From positions 1-35,317 of the forward strand of contig CAYJOP010000011.1 of assembly GCA_964371835.1 (NCBI GenBank): DNA of 35,317 bases. Direction: 5' to 3'. Positions 22,827 to 30,586 of the stretch are shown here, piece by piece. The notes beneath the pieces were generated by a model that was not told the DNA's origin, made no database searches, and saw only the letters and a list, made by a program, of their open reading frames with translations. The stretch comes from CAYJAD01 sp964371835 (GTDB lineage: Bacteria > Desulfobacterota > Desulfovibrionia > Desulfovibrionales > Desulfovibrionaceae). Position 1 is the stretch's first letter, and every line of letters begins with the position of its first letter. The translations under genes and the position numbers were made by a program.

Positions 22827-25144
22827 GCTCTTTTGCAAAGCCTTGGTAATAGCCAAATGGCCACTGGCATTTCTACCAGTAAGCCAATAAAAATCACATG
22901 ACCCATGGCTTTTAGTGTGGGGTGTGAAGCAAATGCTAACATGCCCATACTCACACAAGCAGTGAGCGAAGATACTAATATGGCACGATTCATTTGCAAG
23001 GGTATGCCTTTTGCCAAATGATGTGTGGACATTATGCCATGATCAATGGACAAGCCAAGCACCAAGGGCATGGCGGCAAGGCCAGCCAAGGTTAAAGGTA
23101 TTTGCCATAAAAACATAGTAAAAAATATGCAAAAAATTGCACCAAGTGCAGGCAAGGCCGCAAGGCAAGTTTGGGCAATATTTTTGAAACATAAAAATAA
23201 TAATACTAGGCAAAGTATAAACATAACAGGAAGATATCGAGCTTCTTTAAAAAATATCGTGCGCAAATTTTCTTCCAAAGCTTGAGGGGTGAATAGTGTT
23301 ACGTCGTGGCTTATATTCAAATCATTTACATCGGTATTATTATCTATAAAAATACGGCTTTGCGAAATATTATCTTGCGGATAGTTTTGTAAAAATGCAT
23401 TTATAAATTCAGCCCAAGGCCCAGCTTGTAGGGCTTGCAGGCTTATTGGTGTTGGCTTTGCATTTAAGAAGGCAAAAAAAGGAAAAAAAACTTCATCAAC
23501 ATTAATTTGTAAATGGGCTTTTGAAAAATCCTGTAGTATATGTGACTTGTTATTACTTATGAAGCTGTTCCAGCGCTGTATATTTTCGCTTATTTCTGCA
23601 TTGCTTGGAAGTATGCTGGCAAGGCTAGTGAATTTTGCTTGTGGCAAATCATATTGCAAGCTCTCTTGCAATATGCGGGTTTTTTTAAGTGCAAGCTCCC
23701 CATTATCTGCCTCCACAAGTAATATATTTGGTGAAGTCATTTGCCATGTTTTGAAAAATTCTTTGCTATCATTTTGAATTTCTTCCACATTGGCGCCCAT
23801 ACTTCGAGGGGAAATGTCCACAGGCAAGCTTGAAAATAAAAATGTGCAAGTTGCAATTAAGGCTAGGCTTAGGCCAAGGGTTGGCATTAGCCTTGGAAAG
23901 CGGCAAAAATTAGTGGAATTAGTGCCTTGCACATTAAATGGCCTATTGAAACCAGCGCAAAGAGGAAGAATGTAAAGTGCAAGCACAAGCCCCACAAATA
24001 GGGCGACTATGGCAAAGGCCGAAAGTTGGCGCACAGCAGGAATGGCAGAAAACAATAAAAGAGCAAAGCCAGAGATATTTAGCAAAAAGCCTTGAAAAAG
24101 CGGTGTTGTTAGGGCTTTGAAAATGATATTTTCATCCTTATTACTACGCAAGGCAAAGTGCATATGCACGGCATAGTCCTCGGCAATACCAAGTATACTC
24201 ATGCCAAAACCTAAGGCCAAGCCCGATACAAAACCAAAAAATATGTGCACCATGCCAAAGGCCAAGGTTACAGCAAGGCAAGGAGTAAGCAACAGCCACA
24301 CACCACCAAGTGAGCGAATAAAAATCAAATAAATTGCGGCAATACCAAGTATGGAGATTACGCTTATCCACAAAATATCTTTGTCAATGGCCTTAGTATT
24401 GGCTGCTGTATGGCGAACCCCACCAATGACAGTGGCTTCAATATTTTGTGGCAGTTTTGTTAAGGCAGACTCAATGTTTTGTGTTATTTTAAGTGCATAG
24501 TCTGTGTCATGGATGGATTGAGTGGGACTTAAAACAAGCAATAGATGTTTGTCATCCGCACTTTTTGCAAAGCCATATTGCGGGTCAATGCTTGGTGGAC
24601 CTTGTTTTTGCGGCAATTGGTGAAGGATTAAATCCTTCATATTCAAAGGGTCATGACGTAGCCAAGGTATTACTCCTGCTGCTGGCAGGCCCAATAACAA
24701 GCCTTGGGCATTTTGTAATGCTTGATTAATATGGTTTGCGGAAATGCGTTTTGTGAGCTCTTGCTCCATTTGAGCAGTGAAAAGGGATGGGAGCAAAGCT
24801 AAAATGTTTTCAGGTTGCGGTAGAGTTTCAACTTGAGCTGGCTTTATGAGCATGGGGTCAAGTTGGTTTTTGACATTTTGAACATGTATTGCAAGGTCTT
24901 CAAGGTTTAAGTTTTGCGCGCTAAAATCAATGTATATAAATTGTGACAAGCTAGTCATGTTCATGGCTCGCACCATGCTTTGCAAAGGCTTTGAACTATC
25001 AGGAAAAAATGCGGTACTGCTTTTATCCACAGGAAGTTGATATAGTAAACCTAAAAGCAAAAGCCAAAAAAATCCTATGCATATTAGTATTTTTTGGGCA
25101 TGAGGCTTTGCCTTATGATAGAAGTTTTGCGGCGTTGGCATCAT
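22823..25144 (-). CDS. apeM: MMPL/RND-type exporter (ApeM-like)
   Basis: This 773-residue membrane transporter has the RND/MMPL layout. There is one TM near 17-35, a periplasmic loop to about 255, five TM segments to about 400 (ISILGIAAIYLIFIRSLGGV, LGFGMSILGIAEDYAVHM and more), a TM near 420-440, a second large loop, and a final TM cluster (ARYLPVMFILCLVLLFLCFK to LLPRLC). GIAEDYAVHMHF and LGLSIDHGIMSTHHLA are the paired D-Y/D-H motifs of the proton relay region. It probably moves the pigment-lipid out of the inner membrane. It overlaps neighbours by ATGA on both sides, in the lolA-MMPL-lipoprotein export module of APE clusters. Confidence 0.9.
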   Translation of the reverse strand: MMPTPQNFYHKAKPHAQKILICIGFFWLLLLGLLYQLPVDKSSTAFFPDSSKPLQSMVRAMNMTSLSQFIYIDFSAQNLNLEDLAIHVQNVKNQLDPMLIKPAQVETLPQPENILALLPSLFTAQMEQELTKRISANHINQALQNAQGLLLGLPAAGVIPWLRHDPLNMKDLILHQLPQKQGPPSIDPQYGFAKSADDKHLLLVLSPTQSIHDTDYALKITQNIESALTKLPQNIEATVIGGVRHTAANTKAIDKDILWISVISILGIAAIYLIFIRSLGGVWLLLTPCLAVTLAFGMVHIFFGFVSGLALGFGMSILGIAEDYAVHMHFALRSNKDENIIFKALTTPLFQGFLLNISGFALLLFSAIPAVRQLSAFAIVALFVGLVLALYILPLCAGFNRPFNVQGTNSTNFCRFPRLMPTLGLSLALIATCTFLFSSLPVDISPRSMGANVEEIQNDSKEFFKTWQMTSPNILLVEADNGELALKKTRILQESLQYDLPQAKFTSLASILPSNAEISENIQRWNSFISNNKSHILQDFSKAHLQINVDEVFFPFFAFLNAKPTPISLQALQAGPWAEFINAFLQNYPQDNISQSRIFIDNNTDVNDLNISHDVTLFTPQALEENLRTIFFKEARYLPVMFILCLVLLFLCFKNIAQTCLAALPALGAIFCIFFTMFLWQIPLTLAGLAAMPLVLGLSIDHGIMSTHHLAKGIPLQMNRAILVSSLTACVSMGMLAFASHPTLKAMGHVIFIGLLVEMPVAIWLLPRLCKRA

Positions 25145-25794
25145 GGAAAGGCTGTCCCGTCAGGAAATGTAGCTGGAAAGGCTTTGTTGGTTAATATGTC
25201 TGTAAAATATAAGTTAGTGCTATCGCCGTTTTTTTCATTAAATTGTAGGGAGCTAATATGATAATCAGAGTTTGAAACGCAAATGAGTAGAGATGAAAAA
25301 AAATTTTCAACAAGAGGTGTAAGTTCAATGCAAGCATTGTCATTTGCATTATTGCTGGGCTTTAAGCTCATGTTGTAGTGACTTTTAAGGGTTTTTGGCT
25401 CAAACACAAACCAAAGTAGCATTTGCTTAATCATGGTATTTAGCACATTGCCCTCATAGCCTTCAGCTTTTTTTAGGCTTGAGCGGTTTTGCATCCAAAT
25501 AAAGCCTTCATTGTTTTGATAAAAAATTCCAGAAGGCGCAGGTTTTAGATATTCCCAAAGAATACTGGGTGATTGATTTAAGCTCTTATTAAAAAAAAAG
25601 TGACCCTCTGAGCGTAAGGGTTTTTTCAAAAAGGAAAGTTGCTTTTCTTGAGTAAAATTAGCTTGCAAAGTGTCAATTTTAGCAGAATTGGCAGACATTT
25701 TTTGCAGCAAAGTCTCAAGCTCCAAACTTAAAGCAGGGCCACTTTGAAAAAGTGTACAAACAGCAATCATTAATGAAAATATAATACGTTGCAT
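25141..25794 (-). CDS. apeL: LolA-like periplasmic lipoprotein/lipid carrier (ApeL-like)
   Basis: This 217-residue protein has a Sec signal peptide (cleavage near ALS, about 23). The mature domain starts LETLLQKMSANSAKIDTLQANFTQEKQLSFLKKPLRSEGHFFF, which is the LolA pattern (helix, Q-A-N-F-T-Q-E-K, then strands with SEG-FFF). WEYLKPAPSGIFYQNNEGFIWM follows, as in LolA. It probably carries the lipidated pigment across the periplasm in concert with the MMPL exporter encoded next. It starts 3 nt after the dehydratase stop. Confidence 0.87.
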   Translation of the reverse strand: MQRIIFSLMIAVCTLFQSGPALSLELETLLQKMSANSAKIDTLQANFTQEKQLSFLKKPLRSEGHFFFNKSLNQSPSILWEYLKPAPSGIFYQNNEGFIWMQNRSSLKKAEGYEGNVLNTMIKQMLLWFVFEPKTLKSHYNMSLKPSNNANDNACIELTPLVENFFSSLLICVSNSDYHISSLQFNEKNGDSTNLYFTDILTNKAFPATFPDGTAFP

Positions 25795-25797
25795 GTT

Positions 25798-26244
25798 TTA
25801 TCCATTATTGCTGGTATTTGCATTTAGATCTTCACTGGGTGCAAAAATTTTATACTGCCCCTCAAGTATACAAGCACCATCCTTGTAGAGTTTGCCATCA
25901 ATTACCATGATGTCACCAATTCTTGCGGCAAGAGTAACCTTTGCAAGCACCGTTTCTCCAATGCTCGCTTGGTCATAAACCTTCATGGAGCGCATGGATA
26001 CTAAGTAACCAAAGCGGCTTGGGTTTGTAACGCCATTTCCAGCAGCAAAGCATTGAGCTAATATTTCCATTAAGGCCACTGGTTCAATGGTATCGTCTTC
26101 CTTAAGAAAAATGCATTTATGGTCAATGGTATAGTTTGCTTCAATACCATCCTCGCTAGCTTTTATTAATTTGCTTAGCAAAAGCATGGGCTTGCGATGA
26201 GGAACGTAATTTTCAATGGGTGAGTCAAAGGTATTGTTTTTCAT
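25798..26244 (-). CDS. apeP: Hotdog-fold dehydratase (ApeP-like)
   Basis: This 148-residue protein starts at the ATG at 26244 rather than 26280, since the longer frame runs into a strong hairpin. PIENYVPHRKPMLLLSKLI (9-27) is the ApeP/FabZ-like entry motif (P-H-R-x-P-M-L-L-L). VALMEILAQCFAAGNG (about 57-72) is the central hotdog helix, and AARIGDIMVIDGKLYKDG the last strands. Known ApeP proteins are 3-hydroxyacyl-ACP dehydratases that work with ApeI. The catalytic residues are less clear than in ApeI, so it may be the non-catalytic or substrate-shaping subunit. Confidence 0.82.
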   Translation of the reverse strand: MKNNTFDSPIENYVPHRKPMLLLSKLIKASEDGIEANYTIDHKCIFLKEDDTIEPVALMEILAQCFAAGNGVTNPSRFGYLVSMRSMKVYDQASIGETVLAKVTLAARIGDIMVIDGKLYKDGACILEGQYKIFAPSEDLNANTSNNG

Positions 26245-26256
26245 ATTGCACTCATG

Positions 26257-26283
26257 TTTTTGAGGGAAAAATCCCCTCAAAAA
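26257..26283. other. 10-bp intercistronic hairpin within the APE operon
   Basis: TTTTTGAGGG (26257-26266) and CCCTCAAAAA (26274-26283) are perfect arms around a 7-nt loop, in the 53-nt spacer between the unknown lipoprotein gene and apeP. The T and A runs are inside the stem, and no T run follows on either strand, so it is not a standard terminator. It may set mRNA stability or processing between the two halves of the operon. Confidence 0.55.
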
Positions 26284-26297
26284 CTTCGTAAATTATT

Positions 26298-26699
26298 TTA
26301 TTTGCGATTGGCAATGTGCGCAAGTTCTACGTCAATGTTGCGACGTAGGTTGTCAATCCAACCATTGTAATTTTTGTGAATTGTGCCATCCTTGGCATGT
26401 AAGTTGGTGCTGCTTTTATATTTGATGTGATACTCTTTTGCATTGTAGCTAATGGTTACAACTGCTGTGTGCGAGCGCACATGAACTGTAGCTTCAATTT
26501 CGCCTGGTTTAATGTCCTTGGCTACCCAGTGGGTTCTTGGGCAAGCAGTAATAATTGCTAGGCGAACTTCATCTTGGGTTAAAGCTTTTGAGGTGTTAAT
26601 GCCCACAAGAGGATTGTTTATGGGCGGATTTTTTTTACAACCCATGAGGGCAAAGGTTGTTACCAATAACATAAGCATAATAATACTTAATTTACGCAT
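26298..26699 (-). CDS. Small lipoprotein of unknown function in the APE cluster
   Basis: This 133-residue lipoprotein starts at the ATG at 26699 with GAGG 6 nt upstream, overlapping the acyltransferase end by 8 nt. The signal peptide ends L-M-G-C, giving lipidated Cys20. The mature part has TQDEVRLAIITACPRTHWVAKDIKPGEIEATVHVRSHTAVVTISYN and ends with RRNIDVELAHIANRK. That is a compact alpha/beta pattern like small conserved lipoproteins (T-x-A-x-x-x-W, I-x-A-T-v-x-v-R-x-H-x-A-x-V-x-I-x-Y). It is not a member of the E. coli/Xenorhabdus APE set that I recognise. A role in pigment export or envelope placement is inferred from position only. Confidence 0.75.
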   Translation of the reverse strand: MRKLSIIMLMLLVTTFALMGCKKNPPINNPLVGINTSKALTQDEVRLAIITACPRTHWVAKDIKPGEIEATVHVRSHTAVVTISYNAKEYHIKYKSSTNLHAKDGTIHKNYNGWIDNLRRNIDVELAHIANRK

Positions 26700-27495
26700 C
26701 TTGAACCTCTGTTTTACTGTTAAAATGTTCAATATATTTTTCCCTTGCGGCACGCATCATGGCGCGATGTGGCAAGGTTTCATGGGCAAAGTCATTGGGC
26801 ATTATAGGATCTAGCATGGCCAAATGAATTGTTTGTGGAGTAAAGTATTTGGCACCCACAGCAAAAACAGCGCCGCTATTTTCCAAAACAAAGGGTACAA
26901 CTGTCACATTGAGCTTGCAAGCCAACTGAAATGCCCCCACATGAAAGCGACCAAGCTTGCCATCACGGGTGCGCATACCTTCAGGAAAAATAACCACAGA
27001 AACATTTTCTTTTAATAATTTTGCGCACTTTTCTTCAATTTCTTCTGGTGAATTGGTTTCCACGTCAATATATTCTGCATAGCGCATCATGGGTGCAAAA
27101 AAGAAAAGTTTTTTATAAGGCCAAGTTTTGCTTAAAAAAACAAAGTTTGGTGAATGTTGCGCCCCGAACAAAAATAAATCCAAAAAAGATTGGTGGTTAG
27201 CAATAATAACACAGGGTGTATGCTTATAAGCTTCTGCCGCATTGTGTATGTTTATGGGCATAACTGGCTTTAATAATAGCCACATTACACGCCCATAATA
27301 ATAAATTGCTTGGCGCATGAAGTGAGTACCACGAGGGATGGGACACAATTTAGCCAATAAGACTATGCTTAAACCCCAAGGCAAAAAAATCAAAGTCCAA
27401 GAAATGAATACAAAAAATATCCATAAATTGGCTAGGAAAAGATAGGCTTTATGAATTAATCGTGCCTGCGTCTCGCAAGGAACAGATAAAGCCAT
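26692..27495 (-). CDS. apeD: 1-acyl-sn-glycerol-3-phosphate acyltransferase-like (ApeD-like)
   Basis: This 267-residue PlsC-family acyltransferase has two N-terminal hydrophobic segments (about 17-50). The catalytic NHQSFLD motif follows, with His101 and Asp106 (HX4D intact), then SKTWPYKKLFFFAPMM and FPEGMRTRDGKLGRFHVGAFQLA (about 172-194). The fourth motif is VVPFVLENSG. It transfers an acyl group to a glycerophosphate-type or similar hydroxyl, here probably to attach or build the lipid part of the pigment. The ATG at 27495 has GGAGAT 6 nt upstream and lies 47 nt inside the end of the ACP gene, an unusually deep overlap. Confidence 0.88.
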   Translation of the reverse strand: MALSVPCETQARLIHKAYLFLANLWIFFVFISWTLIFLPWGLSIVLLAKLCPIPRGTHFMRQAIYYYGRVMWLLLKPVMPINIHNAAEAYKHTPCVIIANHQSFLDLFLFGAQHSPNFVFLSKTWPYKKLFFFAPMMRYAEYIDVETNSPEEIEEKCAKLLKENVSVVIFPEGMRTRDGKLGRFHVGAFQLACKLNVTVVPFVLENSGAVFAVGAKYFTPQTIHLAMLDPIMPNDFAHETLPHRAMMRAAREKYIEHFNSKTEVQDA

Positions 27496-27712
27496 GAATA
27501 TCTCCTAAGGTTTGAATGTGGGTGAGAGGCTCTTTGTCATTGAGCTTAAATTTGAAGGCTTTTTCAAGCACGATGACCATATCAACAATGTCTAGGCTGT
27601 CTAGCCCAAGGTCGTCGCGGATGTGAGCTTCTGGCACGAGGCGTTCTTCGTCAAGCTCAAACTCTTCAGCCAGTGCAGAATTGATGGTTTGTACAATTGT
27701 TGAGTTGTCCAT
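27449..27712 (-). CDS. Acyl carrier protein (APE cluster, first ACP)
   Basis: This 87-residue ACP starts at the ATG at 27712 with AGGA 7 nt upstream; the frame extends further upstream but without ACP-like sequence. RDDLGLDSLDIVDMVIVLEKAF (32-53) carries the phosphopantetheine Ser39. It forms the ApeE/ApeF-type pair with the ACP at 19225, with which it shares L-G-L-D-S-L-D but little else. It follows the ketosynthase at 27909 after a structured 196-nt spacer and overlaps the acyltransferase by 47 nt. Confidence 0.94.
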   Translation of the reverse strand: MDNSTIVQTINSALAEEFELDEERLVPEAHIRDDLGLDSLDIVDMVIVLEKAFKFKLNDKEPLTHIQTLGDIHGFICSLRDAGTINS

Positions 27713-27780
27713 GCAAAGTCCTATTAAGGTGAAATTATAATTGATGAAAAATGAGAGTTCCTGCCAGCAAGCCTTACTTA

Positions 27781-27839
27781 CCTTGGCTACAAAGACCCAC
27801 AAAAGTGGTTTTACTAAAAACCAAGGGAGTTCTTACTCC
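27781..27839 (-). promoter_or_regulatory. Structured leader between ketosynthase and ACP genes
   Basis: The longest spacer inside the cluster (27713-27908) contains nested pairing. CCTTGG (27781-27786) pairs with CCAAGG (27821-27826); within it CCAC-AAAA-GTGG (27797-27808) forms a hairpin; and GGAGT (27826-27830) pairs with ACTCC (27835-27839). On the minus strand a perfect TATAAT lies at about 27738, some 25 nt before the ACP start. This may be a second promoter with a folded leader for the downstream half of the cluster. A TTGACT near 27854-27859 has only a poor partner hexamer. Confidence 0.4.
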
Positions 27840-27908
27840 TGTTTCTATTTGTAGTCAAGCTTAGAATATTTAGTTTAAGTATTTTAATTGCTAGTAAAAA
27901 TTATTAAG

Positions 27909-29132
27909 TTAATCGTTATTGTACTTTGAAAAAATCATAGATGAATAAATGCCACCCATGGCAAATGAATTTTTCAGGCAATGCTCAATGTTTTTTTGGC
28001 GTATGCTGGTAATATGATCAAGATTGGCACATTCTGGATCGGGATTTTGCAAATTAAGCGTGGGTAATAGCTTACTTTTTGTAAGCATTTCAATGCAGGC
28101 AATGCTTTCAAGGCTACCACTGGCGGCCATGGTATGGCCCATATGCCCCTTAAGTGAGCTTACGGCAACACCTTTTTGCCCAAAAATATTTTCAATGGCC
28201 TTGCCCTCAGCCATATCACCTGCTGCGGTGGCAGTGGCATGAGCATTTAAATAATCTATATGTTTTGCAGTTAAATTTGCATTAATAATAGCCTGTTGCA
28301 TGCATTTTTGCATTCCCTCCACATCTGGGTGGGCTATGCTATAAGGTGAAGTGAGGCTTGCATATCCTGTAATTTCAGCCAAGATGGGGGCATTTCTTTC
28401 AAGGGCAGCTTCAAGGCTTTCTAAAAGCAAAATGCCAACACCCTCACTAACCACAACGCCACTTCTTCGCGTATCAAAGGGTAGGGAGGCCAGGGCTGGG
28501 TCTTTGGCGTGGGATGCAGCTTGCATTTTATCAAAGGTTGCAGCAGTTAAAATGTGAAATTCATCGGCACCGCCACAGAGCATACGATCTTCTTTGCCGT
28601 GGGCAATGGTTTCATAAGCTAGACCAAGGCTTACAAGGCCTGATGCACAAGCAGCAGCAGGTGCTAGCAAGCGTCCCTGCAAGCCAAGTGCTAGGGCCAC
28701 ATTGCTTGCAACGCTATGGCCCATAACCTTAAAAAATGTGGTGGAGCGTACCGAGTCTAAGCTATTATTGGTAATGTATTCATAGAAAAAATCATAGAGA
28801 GCTTCGGGGCTTCCAAGAGTTGAGCCTATGGCAATGCCCATGTTTGGTAAATTGCCCTTGTCAAGATTTGCGCTTTCTAAGGCCTCCCATGCAGCAAGTG
28901 TTGCATACATGGACATGGGCGACATGGTGCGGCGCACTTCCCTTGGAATGCGCTTGGTATTTAGCTCAGGAACAATTCCCCCCACAGCACATTCCAATGA
29001 GGCTAGCGCCTTATCTGCCAGCGGGGTAAGACCACAATTACCTTGCCAAAGGTTATGGTAAAGGGTTTCACAGCCATCTCCAAAGGGCGAGATGGCACCC
29101 ATGCCTGTTATGACAACTCTTTTTGCGCACAC
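27909..29132 (-). CDS. 3-oxoacyl-ACP synthase (ketosynthase), FabF-like
   Basis: This 407-residue ketosynthase has Cys162 in AACASG, His298 in NAHATAT and His333 in GHMGHTMAASG. RRTMSPMSMYATLAAWEAL and LGSPEALYDFFYEY are in the expected KS positions. It starts at a GTG at 29132, overlapping the FAD oxidoreductase by 25 nt; no other in-frame start exists before the conserved RVVITGMGAIS. It is one of three catalytically complete ketosynthases in the cluster. It could be the ApeR-type enzyme or an initiating ketosynthase; sequence alone does not decide. Confidence 0.92.
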   Translation of the reverse strand: MCAKRVVITGMGAISPFGDGCETLYHNLWQGNCGLTPLADKALASLECAVGGIVPELNTKRIPREVRRTMSPMSMYATLAAWEALESANLDKGNLPNMGIAIGSTLGSPEALYDFFYEYITNNSLDSVRSTTFFKVMGHSVASNVALALGLQGRLLAPAAACASGLVSLGLAYETIAHGKEDRMLCGGADEFHILTAATFDKMQAASHAKDPALASLPFDTRRSGVVVSEGVGILLLESLEAALERNAPILAEITGYASLTSPYSIAHPDVEGMQKCMQQAIINANLTAKHIDYLNAHATATAAGDMAEGKAIENIFGQKGVAVSSLKGHMGHTMAASGSLESIACIEMLTKSKLLPTLNLQNPDPECANLDHITSIRQKNIEHCLKNSFAMGGIYSSMIFSKYNND

Positions 29133-30586
29133 TTTCTAAATCCTTCTAATACACTAGCATGGTCTGTAGCAAAGCCAATGGCCAATGCTGCACTAATAAT
29201 GCCACCTAAAATACCCGGTAGTAAGATGTTTTGCCCAGCAAGAAATAGGCCTTGCATGCGCGTTACTGGTAGTAGAGGTACAGTTGAGGTGGTGTGGGCA
29301 ATGCCATATAGCGAACCAAGGCTACCGGGCACCCAATCTTGCATGGTGGCTGCTGTTGCAACTTCATGAATTTTAAAGGGCCCAAGTTCAGGTAAGCATT
29401 TTTGTATGTATTGTTTTACTTGTTCGGCTTGATCTGCTTTTTTGCTCAAATAATCATGGCTACGCGGTTTACTTGCATTAATAAAATCATTTGAAGCTGA
29501 GGGAACTATGGCAACCAGTGGATACTTATCAGTATTTGTTTTTGAATTCTTGCCGCCAACCATATAAATAGTGGGTTCTTTATTGCCAAGTGGTGTTAAT
29601 ACAGATGCTTGCAAGTCTTTAGGTAAAATATATACGGCACGGTCGCTTAAGTATGGGCTGCTGCTTTCACCAAAGAGCATAAGGGCATTAGCTGTTTCTT
29701 CCATTTCTTCAATGTGTTGGATAAAAGCAGGGCGAAAAACACCTTTGTCCACCATGTTTGGAAGTTGCGCTGGGTGGCCTGTAAAAATACAAGTATTTGC
29801 GTGAATAGTTTCGCCATTTTTCAATTCAAGGCCGCAAAAGGCTTTTTCCTTATGCAAAATACGAGAAACTTGAGAATTACAGCGCAGAGTAATGTTATGT
29901 TGCTTTAGGGCTTTTAATGCGGCTTTAACCAAGGTTTTGCCGCCACCATAAATGCCGTGGCAAGAGTCAAAATAAAGTCCACCCACCAGTGAATAATCGT
30001 GAAAAGTGGCTTTTTCAGGGGTTAGACCATAGAGCAAACATCGAGCCTTTAGCATTTGCTTTAAGGCCAGCGGCAATGGATATTGCTCTAATTTTGAAGT
30101 AATGCTTTGGGAGTTTTCCCATGAAAGTTTTGGCAAATTCAAATTATTGGAATTGGTATAGGGTGAAACATCCAAGATGCTTGCCATCTCTTGCATGAGC
30201 TTTTGAAAACTGTTTGCACTTTCTTGGCCAAACTGCTCGGCAATGTTTGGTATAAGTTCAGAATATAATGGACGAAAATTATATTTTTGTTCACTTGTGG
30301 CAAAGCGAAATTCTTCGCTTAGGGGATAGATGTTGTCATCGCCAATATAATCCCACATGTCAATGGCTTGTAGCCAATGTCTTAAAAGGCCGCCTTTTCT
30401 TAAGCCGCCAGCACAGTGAAATCCAGTGTCAAAATGCAAACCACTACGCTTAAAGCCTGATAAAAGCGGAGCTGGTTGTTTTGATGCTTCAAGCAATAAA
30501 ATTTCTGCGCCATTATTTTGTTTAGCAAGTAGTAGGGCAGCTGCTAAACCAGTAATGCCAGAGCCTATGATGACTGTGCGGTTCAT
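29108..30586 (-). CDS. CrtI/retinol-saturase-like FAD-dependent oxidoreductase
   Basis: This 492-residue flavoprotein has the N-terminal Rossmann dinucleotide motif VIIGSGITGLAAALLLA (5-21), then HFDTGFHCAGGL (51-62) and GIYGGGKTLVKAALKAL, and the C-terminal FAD-closing motif GLFLAGQNILLPGILGGIISAALA. That is the layout of phytoene desaturases, retinol saturases and related polyene oxidoreductases. Such enzymes add or remove double bonds, or isomerise them, in conjugated polyenes. It is not in the core E. coli/Xenorhabdus APE set, but similar genes occur in some flexirubin/APE clusters. It overlaps the upstream ketosynthase by ATGA and the downstream one by 25 nt, so it belongs to the pathway. 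Its reaction is unknown. Confidence 0.87.
   Translation of the reverse strand: MNRTVIIGSGITGLAAALLLAKQNNGAEILLLEASKQPAPLLSGFKRSGLHFDTGFHCAGGLRKGGLLRHWLQAIDMWDYIGDDNIYPLSEEFRFATSEQKYNFRPLYSELIPNIAEQFGQESANSFQKLMQEMASILDVSPYTNSNNLNLPKLSWENSQSITSKLEQYPLPLALKQMLKARCLLYGLTPEKATFHDYSLVGGLYFDSCHGIYGGGKTLVKAALKALKQHNITLRCNSQVSRILHKEKAFCGLELKNGETIHANTCIFTGHPAQLPNMVDKGVFRPAFIQHIEEMEETANALMLFGESSSPYLSDRAVYILPKDLQASVLTPLGNKEPTIYMVGGKNSKTNTDKYPLVAIVPSASNDFINASKPRSHDYLSKKADQAEQVKQYIQKCLPELGPFKIHEVATAATMQDWVPGSLGSLYGIAHTTSTVPLLPVTRMQGLFLAGQNILLPGILGGIISAALAIGFATDHASVLEGFRKCAQKELS

Noticed and set aside
22826..22958. N-terminal extension of the ApeN-like lipoprotein to 22958
   Set aside because: The extension lies inside the exporter gene, and the lipoprotein signal peptide and ATGA overlap mark the start at 22826.
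27713..27802. 30-residue N-terminal extension of the first ACP
   Set aside because: It contains no ACP-like sequence, covers the folded spacer, and the ATG at 27712 has a proper ribosome-binding site.
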